DNA from: Rhea pennata
Taxonomy: Eukaryota > Chordata > Aves > Rheiformes > Rheidae
Length of the DNA stretch: 64,000 nt
Reading direction: 5' to 3'
Assembly (NCBI RefSeq): GCF_028389875.1
Contig: NC_084674.1
Location: 6,171,501-6,235,500 of the forward strand
Position numbers and translations under genes: made by a program. Positions 1 through 11,851 of this stretch are shown here, in pieces; the first letter of the stretch is position 1, and the number at the start of each line of letters is the position of its first letter. The notes below the pieces were generated by a model. That model was not told the DNA's origin. It saw only the letters and a list, made by a program, of their open reading frames with translations, and ran no database searches.

Positions 1-2180
1 AATATACAACTGTGTGCTGGCACCTACACAGCTGGTGTGATGTGGCACATGTTTCTAAAACTGAGGCTGAAGTGATTCGCAAGATCAGAAACTGAAGCAG
101 GGTATCTGCTGTATGCTGATCTGGATCTGTCTGAGTTCAGTTTGTTTATCCTGCTAGCTCAGCTGACTAGGTACTGGATGGGGAGAGGAGATGCTCAGGG
201 TCTTTGCTGTTTGTTGGGAGATCCTAGATGAACTACATCTTTGGATTCCTCGCTCTTTGCTTCTGATTTAGCCCATCTGCTCTTGAGAGTAGAGACCTAA
301 TGGATTTTTACCACAGCAGGGTCCTAGTCTAGGTTGGTATTTCAGGGTCAATTACAAAGCCAGCAGGGGCTATCCAGACAAATAAATTGCAAATTTGCAA
401 TTTTGCTTGCAAATTTGTCCCTATTTTAATTCAATACATTCGAAGGTCTTATCTGCTGTTGTGTACTGCTATTGTTTATTTTCTACACATATTTGATTCA
501 GACCATTTTTTTGCAAGCTCTTGGTTTTCTAATAATACAGCTATAAAACAGATAAAGAGCACTCATTTCAGCTGCTATAAACATTGGTTGACCTTTTCTG
601 CTCAAAGGAAGCTCACTCCTCTGTCTCTAGACTTTGATTTAAGATTATTTGCAGAAAGCAAATGGATGCATACATCATATCAAAATATGTCAATGTAATT
701 TCTCCTAATGAAGTACTGCATGTAGGATAGTGAGTTTTAAATACCTGAATAATAAATAGTATTAGAGCTTCTTGTGATCTGGACAAATCTCTTTTAGAGA
801 AGTTGTGTTAAGGTTGTGCATATTTTGCAGTGCAGAGTCCAGAAGGGGAAGCCACATATGATGGCTGGAACTGGGCAAGGGTGAGATTACTAGTATATGG
901 GTAAGAGTAACAAAAATACTTGGTGTTTTTCTGGAGCAGATAGTCTTTGCTACGTTGTCAAATGTCTGTCCAAGGCATATATGAGGTACTATGAGAAGCA
1001 CAGGCACAAAGGATCTGCAAGATGCAGGGTTTAGAGAAGAAAGTTGGAGGGTGATGTGCAAAAACACAATGATGACCCAACATTACAACATTGCGGCACC
1101 CTTGACCTGTGGTGACTTGGAGCAAGTGAGACAAACTTTGCCACCTTCATAGTAACAGGAGATGCACCTGGGAGCACTTGAGAATTCCAGAACTGGAGCC
1201 CCAGAGGAACAACAGGAGAAGGAAAAATGCAAGTCAGATGGCAGTGAAATCTGTGTGGGAGCCTCAGATGTGAGCAGAAATGAGAAAGGAGAGGAAAGCA
1301 TGAGGTGACTGAATAGCATTAGTGTGAACGCACTAAGTACCAGGAAAGCATTACTATATTGGATCCCTGCTAAAAGGGAATGTATTCAATATAGCCATGG
1401 AATTCTCTGTGAATGTAGATGGAGATGTACACTATGTAAGCAAGCGTTTATTTTTTTGCTTAAAGAAAAACACTGGATAGTTTGGTATTGTAGCCTGTAG
1501 CTTAGCTGTGATAAATAGGAAGACTTGGCATTGCAGGAGCTAATAGCTATCATTCAAAATGAAGAAACTCTAAAGAAAAAAAAAATTACTGAGGAAGATA
1601 TTGTGACAACCTCCCCCCCTTTTAAAACTTCAGTTAAATGAATTGACAAGAACTTGTGAAATGTCTGGGGAGAAAAACCTAGCATATTCCATGACAAAGT
1701 GAATTTCCTCACAAAACATGTGCTAAATCATAGCTGCAATTGTTTTTGTGTAACATATAGGATTATATGCTGCTGCTTAGTTTGAATGGAAAGTCTGATT
1801 TCTAACATTGTTTGCCAGTACCTACAGTTTATCTGACAGCCCCCAAACAATAGCTAGGCTGTGCTATTCATTACTGTACTTCAGGCAGCCTATTACCATA
1901 TGGTAATTAGAAGCCTGCATTTGTAATGTAACAGCCTGGATAGTCTTGAACTCATCTTACTCTGTTTCACATAGCCAGGATGACAAAGGGCCCTTATGAT
2001 CAGATTTAGGTGGATTTGGGCAAATCCAGCTCCCTTCCCATTGTCCTGCAGAAGTCCCCACATATAATCTAAGAAAAAAAAATGTGCCTGTATTACAAAT
2101 TGGAGTTAGGAGTAAATGAAGAGGGGAAACTTGTGCAGCAGCTCTTGGGGAGCTGAGCGAGGGGACCTGCCTGTGTGGCT
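1..2180. other. non-coding flank upstream of the CpG island
   Basis: I see no supportable gene here. Both strands carry only short chance open frames (the largest about 100 codons) without recognisable domains or splice context. The base composition is AT-moderate with few CpG dinucleotides. The stretch contains A runs at 1576-1585 and 2074-2082 and a 16-base perfect palindrome at 1892-1907 centred on CATATG. GC and CpG content start to rise from about 2140 towards the promoter island. It could be intergenic or the intron of a longer gene. Confidence 0.6.
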
Positions 2181-2599
2181 GTCGCTTGTCTCTTGGTGGA
2201 CAGCAGAGTCCTTTGGTCCAGCTCTGGCTGAAGTTGGGGGTGTCTAACTTCGGGCGGAGCGTGTCCCTCCTTCGCGTGGCATCAAAGCTCGGCTCGGATG
2301 CTCTGGGAGGAAGAGGAGGAGATTACCTTCACAGAATGCCCGCTCGCAGCGCGCACATGTGTCGATGTCCCTGTAACCTGCGCGTTAATCAACGGCCACA
2401 GGGTCCTTCGCACCAGCCGGGGCCTCTCCCCAGCTGCTGGGGCGCCCGGCGGAGGGGGCGGATCTGCCTCCTTCCCGCACCCGGCGGGGCGGCAGAGCTG
2501 CCCCCTCGCGCCCCTCGCCCCGCACACCTGGGGAGGGGGCGCAGGTCTGCGCGCCGGGCCGCTCCCGCCCCCGCCCCGCGCGGGCGCCCACCCCGCGCC

Positions 2600-2845
2600 G
2601 CTAGGGCCGGCCCCCGGCTGGACGGCAGCCGCAGCTGCGGCAGGCTGGGCAGCCCGAGCGCGCCCGGCTCGGGGGCGAGGCGAGCGGCTGCGCCGCGGGA
2701 GGCGGCGGCGCGATACGCGCCGGGGCGGGGCGGGCCCCGCCGGCAGCCCCCATGTGCTGAGCGGCTCCGAGCGGGCAGAGGCGGCCGCGCTGCTGCTGCT
2801 GCTGCCGGCGCGGCGGCGGCGGCGCTGGACGGAGCCCGAGCCAAG
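2600..2845 (+). other. candidate first exon, probably 5' UTR
   Basis: The proposed exon ends at the donor CCAAG|GTAACG (exon end 2845, intron from 2846). The 5' edge is only a guess at a start site downstream of the GC boxes. It contains a minimal upstream frame, ATG-TGC-TGA at 2752-2760, followed by GCT and CGG repeats, all common in vertebrate 5' UTRs. One frame is open from the ATG at 2186 through 2845 and ends in phase 0, so it could continue into the exon at 63927. It has no well-placed ATG near the exon, so I treat the exon as untranslated. The donor is only moderate (C rather than G at intron +5). Its downstream partner exon is unknown. Confidence 0.45.
2789..2824 (+). repeat. GCT and CGG trinucleotide runs
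   Basis: Five to six GCT units are followed, after a short break, by about five CGG units, all just upstream of the donor at 2846. Runs of this kind in 5' UTR exons are prone to length variation and form stable RNA structure. They also explain the alanine- and arginine-rich frames seen here, which are not evidence of protein coding. Confidence 0.8.
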
Positions 2846-3182
2846 GTAACGGCCGCCGGCGGCGCGAGCATTGTTCTCCCGCCCCGCAGCGCGGGGAGCG
2901 GCGCGGCCGCCCATTGTCACCCCTCAGCGCGGGGCAGGGCGCGGCGCCGCCGCCGCCTCCCTCCCTGCCGCACCCCGCCCGCCTCAGCCGGGCGCGAGGT
3001 GCCGGCGGTTGGGAGGCGCGCGGCCGTGGGGGGCTCGCGCGACGGCGGGGTGTGTGTGGGGGGGGGCGCGGCCGTTGAGGGGGCGCGCGGCCGCCGCGAC
3101 GGTTGACAGGAGGGCGGGGCCGCTTTTCAAACCTGAGAGGAACGAGGCGGCCGCCGGCCCGTGGCGGCGGCGAGCTGCCGCG

Positions 3183-3209
3183 GCGCGCGCGCGTGTGTGT
3201 GTGCGCGCG
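3183..3209. repeat. alternating GC/GT tract, Z-DNA-prone
   Basis: Twenty-seven bases alternate strictly purine-pyrimidine: GC units, then GT units, then GC units again. This is the classic sequence class for left-handed DNA under negative supercoiling. It lies in the downstream half of the CpG island, just inside the proposed first intron. Confidence 0.85.
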
Positions 3210-3318
3210 GGGTACGCGCCGCAGCCTGCCTCGCCCCTCGCTACCGCGGGGCCGCCGGCCATCGGGGCTTTCTCCCCGGCTCCGCGGGAATCGCTGCGCG
3301 GTGGCAAAGCGTGCCCGA

Positions 3319-3336
3319 GGGGAGGGGAGGGGAGGG
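3319..3336 (+). promoter_or_regulatory. G-quadruplex motif
   Basis: Four G runs (GGGG, GGGG, GGGG, GGG) are separated by single A bases. This meets the standard four-tract rule with one-base loops, which usually gives very stable parallel quadruplexes. It is on the + strand, downstream of the proposed first exon, so the nascent RNA could also fold. Confidence 0.8.
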
Positions 3337-3488
3337 CGACGGGCGGCCCTGCAAACGCCGCGAGCTACGGACCTGGCCGGGGAGCGGCGCGCCGCGCGGG
3401 GGGGGGAGAGTCCCCTGGGCGGGAGGGACTCATCACTTATTCATAGCGCTCGTCTGCCTGTTTAAGTTCGGTATTATTCATAACGTGC

Positions 3489-3513
3489 CTTTCTTTTTTT
3501 CTTTTTTTTTTTT
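3489..3513 (+). repeat. T-rich pyrimidine tract
   Basis: A T-rich run with two C interruptions marks the downstream edge of the CpG island. It lacks a following AG in a good acceptor context, so I do not read it as a splice site. Confidence 0.7.
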
Positions 3514-3539
3514 GTCTGAGTAACGGCTTGCAAAAGAAA

Positions 3540-6500
3540 GTAAACCTTTGGGAGGGTGTGGAGAGAATTAGATTCAATGCCAAGCGCAATGAAAAAATAA
3601 ATGACGGTGGTGTTAATGTAATTTCACTCTCGGTTTAGTTGATAATAAATATTTACTCGTTTTCAGACCCTGAATGCCATTTGTTTACTTAAAAGTCTGA
3701 GGAATACTCCCACAATAACTTAGTCTGCTGACGGGGATGGGATCCACCAGTACTGTCATGTTGCCTTACTTGAGGCTGGCTTTTCCTGTCCTTTTAGAGA
3801 AAGGAGCTTGGCAGCAGTGTATTTACACACATCACGTGTCTCTCCAGGACTGTGAACGCATGTGTTTGAACAGAAATACATGCTTGCAGGACCAAGGCCC
3901 CTCGAGCCTACTACACTTCCTTTGCTTTTGTTACACTTGTTTGCCTTCCTGGCTGCTCTTCGCTTCCTCTCCTCTCCTGCAACAGCCTCTTTCCCTGTAT
4001 TGTTCTCAGCTGGCTTCCTCTCGCCTTTCTCTTCCTCCACCCCTCGTTAGCTGCGGGTTCTCTGTGGACATGCTATTCTGGCACATCTTTTCACTCTCCC
4101 AAATCACTCCCTTTTTTTCTCCTGCAGCGTTTTTAAGTTCAAACCTACCTATTTGAGAAAACTGCAGAGTTAAATTGAGATAAACTTCCTTTAGAGCATC
4201 CTATGTGGGATGAGATTTCTGATTGATTCTGCAGCAATTTGCATCAGTTTAATTTGAAACCTGTTATTTCAGTTAAACCCATGTACTAAACACCGTGCAC
4301 TGTACTGTAGTTTAGAAACTAGGCTTTCTAACCCAGACTTCCAATTATTTGTGATGTGAAATAACATAATGCTTTAGCTGTGACCTCACCGTTCTCACTG
4401 CTTTCTGTACATGGGACCAGGTCTGTGGCCAAATAAACATAGCTCTGTTGAAGATGGCTGAGGAGTGTTGTATTTGACACACAGGAGGAAAAAAGTTTGA
4501 GTGGCAGTAGTGACTGGAGATTGGAATCTAGGGGAAAATCATGTTAGGAGCACATTAGATCAGTGTCTTTGAAATGTTTCAGACTCCGTCTTAAATAGAA
4601 TCTTGTTTTTTTTTTTGTGTGTGTGTGTGTTAGATCCATTTGAAAATATTCCCTTGTCTCTGTTAGCAGCTACTCTTTCCCCTCCTACCCCCCTCCTGTC
4701 TGGGAGAATAGTTTTTCTTTTTAGAGAATTGTTTTATGCACTCTGCCTTTATTTAGAGGGTTTTTTGGGGGTGAGGAGCAAAGAGAAGCTGAGCTTATTC
4801 ATGTTACTTTCACAGGATTCCCAATAGCAGCAATAAAATAGGTAAGTCTTTAATCAAATTTTACTTGGCTACAACTTGGGAAATCTTTGAGCAACTGCAG
4901 GTATGCTGGCTGGAGAGCTGTGTCTGCACACTCAAGAGAATTGCAGTGCTTTAGTTATTCTTGGTTCATATACCTATAGAAAGAAATTATTTTATTTCAG
5001 TGTTCAGTTTTTTTATCTTCTTGAAGATGCCTTATTCTTCTTCTGTGGAAGTTAGTAGTACTTTCCTTGAAAAGATTTGTATCTCCTGCAGCTGAGTGGA
5101 TTTCAAGCTTTGGTCTGTTTTATATAGAGATTAATCTTGCTGATTTCCTTGGTCTTTCATGGATGCAGCTATGTCAGTAGCAAGCTAAAAAAAATATTGT
5201 CTGATGTATTGAATATGGCAGAAAACTTACTAAAAATGTGTGCTTCAGTCTATTAGAAATACATGCCTAACCTTACTTGAAAGACAGTGGCTGTATAGAG
5301 ACTTTTCAATTCACTGACAAGCCCTGGAATCCTATAATTTTGAAAATATTATAAGAGTGAATGAGTTCCAGAGGTCTAACCTGCAGGTGACTGGTTTTGT
5401 GGTTTACTATGAGTTTGCTGCTTTTATATTTGCTAAGGTCAGGTGTTTTCTGGCTAGTGAAGTGAAATGAAATTGCTGTGTAATTCCTCAGAATGAAGAT
5501 TGTGAATTTATCTCAGCTCTGGAAACTGGGAGGTCTTTCCTAGGTCTTGTGCTACAATATTGAAAACAATGTGCCCCCCACCACCACCACATCACCTCTA
5601 ACTCACTTCCAGTGCGTATTACTTATTTCAGCCTTGTGAATGCATGGAAGTGAAGTGTGCAGAATGAGATGGTGCTAAGACTAATGCTTGTTTTTACTGT
5701 GTACTGGCACACATGGTCAACGTTAGGCTTCGTGGGTAGGTGTTGGAGCGGAAAAGGGCATGGTGGATAAGGAATTGCCCTTTTTGTCCATCTTCCCTAC
5801 AGGGACCAAACAATATGTGGTGTCTGTGTTAAAAAGCACATAGGTGGGAATAGCGCTGGCACGGCTGGATTTAAAGTGTGTGTGTGTTTTCTTAGTGTGC
5901 AGCAAGCCTGACAGCCATGCCAGCACTGGGGCCTCTTTTCCCCCCTCTGCCCATAGCAAATGATGTAGGAAACTTGCATCTCTTGTTGATGTCAGTCTAA
6001 AGCGGAAAAATTGGTGAGTAGTGCCTGCACATTATCTTTCAGGAGTAGCATAAAAAGCCTTCTGTGAGCATAACTTTCTCCCCTCTATGGGATTGATACA
6101 GGCATGGAAGCTCCTTTGTATAGACAAGTCTACCTTTAGTTTCTGGTTAATCACAGCTGCAGAGAGGAAAAGGAGCTCACATGCATAAGCCTACTGCAGA
6201 GCTTACATAGTTTTCAAATAGCTTTAGTGTATTTTCTGGATCCTACTTTCTTCTAATGCTCATTAATGTCCACTGGATGGTGGAGGGAGGAAAAGAGGGG
6301 AGAAAATACAAGGACCTGGATAAATGCAGTACTCAGGATTTCAAGGACTGTGTTCATCCTTTGTTGCACCTTCCCTTGGTAGCTAGTGGAAATGGTGGGC
6401 TAATATAGCAAATGCATTTGGAAGTGGTAGTATGAATTACAGCTCAGGGAACGTTAATGAGATGTCTGAACTTAATTGGTCTTCCCATACCAATTGGCTT

Positions 6501-9500
6501 TCATGAGTTTGTGTTTTTTTTTTTCCCTGGGATGCAGTGTTTCAACAATAATAAGAATGTAAGGATTAGCAAAAAGGATGGGGAGGAATCATGGTAATTT
6601 GGAAAACCTGGTCAAGAAACCTTGATCTTGCTCCCTAGGATGGGTTGACATATGATTTTGGGCAGAGTGAGGTAGCTTAGAACTGGGACCCTGAATATCT
6701 GAGTCCCAGTGCGATGAGCAGTTGATTGTTGAGGCACAGACGGCAGTACTCCTGCGCTATCATATAGAGCTGTAGAATCCCAAGGTTAACAGAAACCTGT
6801 TATTTAGATGTGTTGTACATGCTAACCAGGAAGACAAGGAGGAACTATAATGATCTCAAAGTCTTAGTTGCTGGGCAGCAACCCAGTCAGGGTGGCTGGC
6901 TGAACACTAGGATAAGTAAGGTGCTTAGGCTCCCAAATCCTGGATCTTTTTTCTATGAAGACTTTCATTCTGTTTTTTAAACTAAATTGATTTAAAAAGG
7001 GTAGTTTACAGCCAAGTAGGTGCCTATATAGGAGGAGCTGGTGATGACTTTCATAACTGAGGCTTGTCAGGATGTGTGTTTTTTTTTTTTTAACATATCT
7101 AGGACAATATTAGAGTTAATGATTGGAGACGTGTCAGTGCTGAGGAGGGTGAAAGAAGCTAAGGCACTCTTCCAGCTCAAATGATTCCTCAATAGTGCTG
7201 GTGTGTCCTGCTGCTGCTTCTAGTATGTACTGGTTTCAGGTGTCACGTTCAGCACAAGACCACGCATGGAGTTGGACGGTAATGTCAGGCTCTGTCTTCC
7301 TGTCAGTCTGACCAAACCAGGTGGGTACACACAGCCAGCACAGAGGGAGCTGCATGTTGCTAGTGAGTAAGGAACAGTAGAGATTTGCACAGTGAGAACA
7401 CTCCCTGCCTGGTTTCAGTTGGAGTGCATTTCAGAGCTTTTGGCCACCCCTTCCCAGAGTAGCACAGGGAAGGAATGAATGCATGCTCAGCCCAGGTGAG
7501 AATCAAAATTACACCTCTTACTGAGCTCAGATTAACTTGGTATGAGAGTTTGCAGTTCAATCAGACTTAAGACTTCTTTCCTTTCAGATTATAAGCTAAA
7601 ATCTAAAACATAGCGTGCTCTTTAAGGAGATAATGTTAGATTTTTGATTCATGTTGTGTTTAATAGGAGTACCACAGTGAGATAAATTCATATGTTAAGC
7701 AGAAAAAACTTATGTAGTGCATGTGAAGAGTTGCCTGCAAACAACAGTTTTCATAAAGCATCTGAGTTCTTTGTTTATTTTTTCTGACCAGCTGAGGACA
7801 GCTGTGGAACACATGTAACCACACGACAGATAAAGAAAGATCAAGCTTTTTAGATCACCACGTCATCATAGGAAGGACTGATTAAAGGGAAGGCATAGGC
7901 CTGGCACCTCTGCATTTGTAATCAGACTTCAAATAAACCAGTACATGCCATATGCTACCAGATTGGTCAATACTTAGAACTATTTGCCTGGAATATGATT
8001 AAATCAAGAGTTGAGTGCAATAAGTAGGTCGCTGGGCATTACTGATAATGAGTTGCATTCTGTTGTTGTGTACCTTGCCATTTGTATTGTATGGCAATGT
8101 TTAGTTATAGCAATAATGCCTTAGCTGGCTTAGAGCATGTATATCTATTTTTTTAAACAGAGTAAACAGTTTGCTTCCAATATAATGATGAAGAGCCAAA
8201 GGCAAAACTCCTATTGTTTGATTCCAGCCATTTCAAAGCATTAAGCCTTCCTTGTGCCCCCAGTCGTATAGCATCAGGGCTTTCAATAATTGCTAATGAT
8301 TCTGTGGTTAAATGGTATAGGTTGTAGAAAGCAGGGCTTTTTGTTTTGCTTTGCTTTTTAAAGCAACTCAACAAACCATCAAAATACAGTTTCTTCAGGA
8401 TTCTAGTAATTTTTGGAAAATGGACTGCCCCTCAAATACATGCCAACTGTAATTTCAGTTAAATCTTTGTTTTTTTTGCTTAGCCTGTTTACAGGGTTAT
8501 CTTACAAGTTGTGAAAGTTTTTTTTTTGTTTGTTTATTTGATTTTTTTTTTTACTTGATAGTTTCTTTGGAGACTAAATTGTTCAGTAGTTAGACTATAT
8601 CTAGGGCAAGCAAGAGTTTTGTTTTTTCAGCAGTTCTCAAAACTTGAGTAGAAAGAACAGGGGAAAATGCTAAAGAAAAAGAAATGCAGTTTTGACTGAA
8701 TAATTTTGTTGGATATTTGTCAGTTTAACAGACCTTTATGAAAACCAAGAGTCTCAGAGTTGTGTAGGAGTGTTTGAAGACCACATTATGGTCCAGTTAC
8801 TGTGCAAAAAGAATTGTTTGAGCCACTGCTTTGGTCTTAAGAGCATGCACAAGGTCAGTTATTACAGCTCCAGTGATTGGCAGTGATTAAACTGTCACAG
8901 CTTTGTCAAATTGTTATGTGACCATGTCTTTGTAGTAGGACGTAGATATCCAAAACCTTTTCTAATATTTTAAAGAAAACTAGCCCTGCAGTTCTTATAC
9001 AAACTTTTGAACTATGCGTGGTTCCTGTGGAAAAAATACTGTAGGCTGGTTAATCTCCCACATATATAAATCTCTTTCATACAATTAATCCTTTTTTAGA
9101 TCCAGTGTAGAGAGAGATGGTTTTAAAAACAAATCCATTTATTTTGTGTTGCATTAAAAGAAAACCCATTTGCTTGAAAGCAGAAACAAAACAAAAGTCC
9201 AGACACATTTGTTCTACAAGTTCTCAGTTGTTATTGCTATACAGTGTAAAAATAAGTTTTGATAGATTTAGCCTCTTTCCACAAACACACTGAGAATTAG
9301 GTTATTTTCAAGGCTTTTCTATCCTGAAAAAAAGAACTTGTAGCCAATCCAGTGACAAAGGATGTGAAATCTATGATGAGAACTTGACCTTCTTGAAATT
9401 AATGGGGGTCTTGAGGCCAGATTTTCACCTGGAGTTTTACTTAAGTATTTCCTTGTAATACTTTATTTGTGTACTTTCAGAGCTGTAGAATTGCAAAATT

Positions 9501-11815
9501 TTATTGAAATACCAATTCTTCTGTGTACTAGCTTGATTCATGAATGATCTGGTTGATTCTTTCTTTCCTCTCTTAATGAAGCGTAAGACCAGTAGGGAAC
9601 AGACTCTGAATAGTTGGATTATTTTTAAATAGGTTAAATAGCATCAACAACAGTGAAGTTGTGCATCCTTTTTCCTTGTTTCTCAACAAGTCCTAGAAGG
9701 CGTCTGTGGGGAGAGCATTACTTCTCTTGTTTAGAAACAAGTCTGAAAGTAATATAAAACAATTGATGGAGATTTTGGAAAATGTTTTTATTTGAGTCAG
9801 CCTGCCCTGGCCCAGAGAAAACAGCAGAGAGGTTGTTGCTTGTAGTCACACTTTGCTGAGTAGTTTCATATGGCAATGCTTGATTTGCTCATTTCTCTGC
9901 CAGTTTAAGGCTCAAGTAATGGAGAGTAATGGCTCACCTCTCTCCATCTATGTGGTAGATGTAGTAGAAAGAAGCTGGGTTGTTTTAGAGCAGGAAGCAG
10001 TCACATAATGAGGAAGAAGTCCAAAAAGCCAGGAGGAAGAGGAGAGCAATGATGAAGAGTCAGCCTTCTGCTCATGATCGAGCTGGGCACCTGCATGGAA
10101 GGTGTCTGCTGTCTGTAATCTAGCTGCGGGCTGAGATCATAACATATCACTGTATGTTACTTGACATAACTCAAGAGGCATCGTAGTACTAACATAGCTA
10201 GTATAGTTACTGCATCCGTCTTAACAGTACTGTTTGGAAGTTATGGAAAGCAGATGTACACGTGTTTGGTAGCTATTGTGCAAGAAAGTCTGAATCAAAA
10301 CAGTGAAGAAAGCGTTTCTCGTACAGAAAAAAAGACTTAAATCTCAAAAGAAAGAAAGAGAGGGAGCTAAGATTACAGGCCTTGACATGGTCTGTCATGC
10401 TGTTTGTCCCTGAAGGCAATAGTGCTGAAAAATGTTTATCTGGAGCCCCAGAAACATCTCAAAAGTTAGTCCCCAGTGCACAGAGGTATTTGCAGTAGTA
10501 TAATGAATCTGGTTATTTCTTTTCTCTGGCAGTAGTAAGACACTTTCTACTCTGTTCTAGTTTAGACATTTATTCCTAGCTTACAAAACCAACTGCAGAT
10601 CCAGCAGTTTAAGCGTGCTTATCTCTGACTACATTAAATTTGCTCTTGGGTATAATATGAAGGAAGCATCCTTGTCTGCAGGAATGATACCTGAGAGCAG
10701 AGCGTATTTAAAAACAAATTTAAAATGACCAAAATTGTAGTAATAGTCTTTCAGTAAAATGACTGCACCACCATGTAAAAACTGTATATGGAGAAAGCAA
10801 AACATGGGAATTTTAAAAGGAAGTGCTGCAACATAAGTCTAATTCATACTATATTTTTCACAAAAATTTTGTAATAAAGTAGAACAATTTTTCTTAAAGG
10901 ATTTGTTCTTCCCCACAACCTCAAGAAAGCTCAGTGGAGAATTAGTAGAATCTAATGTTTTAGCCATTAAAATGTAATTGGCATTTGGGGGAAAAAAAAA
11001 ACTTTCTAATCATTTCTGCAGTTCAGCCCAATTTTGTAAGGGAGTCAGAAATGGGAAGCTCTGGGAGGTGTCTGTTTGGCAGCCTGGAGGCTGATACATT
11101 ATCCGGCACAGATGAAAGGTCTGTGTGCTTATCTGACAGTGTTTTTTAATGCCGACCATGTGAGTCTGCCTCTTGGCAAAAGCATAATTCACTTTTCATG
11201 TTTTAGTCTTTGCACCTACAAGTCCTGCAAATCATTGTAAGGGTTGGATTTAAGTCTCTGCTGGAAACAAATGAGAGGAATCATTTATTAAGTTTTCAGT
11301 GAAACAGAAGCTGAATTGAAGCTGAAATTTAATAAGTAAATGGGTCCTTGTTACTTGAGCCATATAGGGAACACGAGCACTCTTAGTTTGTACAGCTTTT
11401 TTTCTAGGCTACAGTGCGAAGCTGATGAGAAACAAATTTATGCTGAGGCTTCCCAAGTTTGTCACTTATATGAAATATTTTTTTTGAGGAGGAGGGAAGG
11501 GGAAAACAATGTGCTCTCTCAGATCTGCCTGATAGCAGGCGTGGGCAGTAAAGGGGGAGTGTATGTGCAGTATCTATACCGGGGGTTACTGGTATGATAA
11601 AAGATCCTATTTTTTTCTTACAAACCTTGCTTATTTTTGAAAATCTTAGTAACCACTGCATCGGTTTTACTGACTTGTAGCAAGATTTGTCCTTACCTAC
11701 TACATTGCTTGTTCAATGGTATTTAGGGATGGGAATTTCATGATAGCTCCTTATCAAAGAGGGGTGTAGATGAAAGCCATGTGGCTGTGGTAGGTTTATT
11801 AGGGGAGGGAAGTAT
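3540..11815. other. non-coding stretch, probable intron
   Basis: No supportable gene. Frames up to about 140 codons (for example 3737-4156 +) are pyrimidine-rich and show no domain or splice pattern. The stretch holds T runs at 4606-4616, about 6515-6525, about 7079-7091 and 8518-8552 (two runs joined by TTTG units). A TG run follows the first T run at 4617-4630. A purine-rich patch lies near 10330-10365. The excess of T runs over A runs on this strand fits + strand transcription. Confidence 0.6.
4606..4630 (+). repeat. poly-T plus TG microsatellite
   Basis: Eleven T bases run into seven GT units. It is a simple repeat with no associated element ends visible. Confidence 0.85.
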
Positions 11816-11820
11816 TTCCA

Positions 11821-11851
11821 GTGTGTGTGTGTTTGTGTGTGTATATATATA
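11821..11851 (+). repeat. GT/AT compound microsatellite
   Basis: A GT run with one TTT interruption changes into a short TA run. It is a typical compound dinucleotide microsatellite, likely length-polymorphic. Confidence 0.85.

Larger units (their letters stand above)
2240..3460. promoter_or_regulatory. CpG-island promoter
   Basis: About 1.2 kb of very GC-rich, CpG-dense sequence stands out sharply from AT-moderate flanks. It contains several GC-box (Sp1/KLF-type) motifs, for example around 2561-2580, 2720-2739 and 3110-3122. It also has trinucleotide runs, a G-quadruplex motif and an alternating purine-pyrimidine tract. I see no clear TATA box, which is usual for CpG-island promoters with dispersed start sites. 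A GT donor at 2846 supports transcription on the + strand. A divergent minus-strand transcript is possible but unsupported. The long frames open here on both strands are what stop-poor GC-rich DNA gives by chance. Confidence 0.85.

Noticed and set aside
2186..3523. Many long frames (up to 306 codons) on both strands in the first CpG island
   Set aside because: They overlap in several frames and both strands, are Ala/Arg/Gly/Pro low-complexity, and are expected from stop-poor GC-rich DNA.
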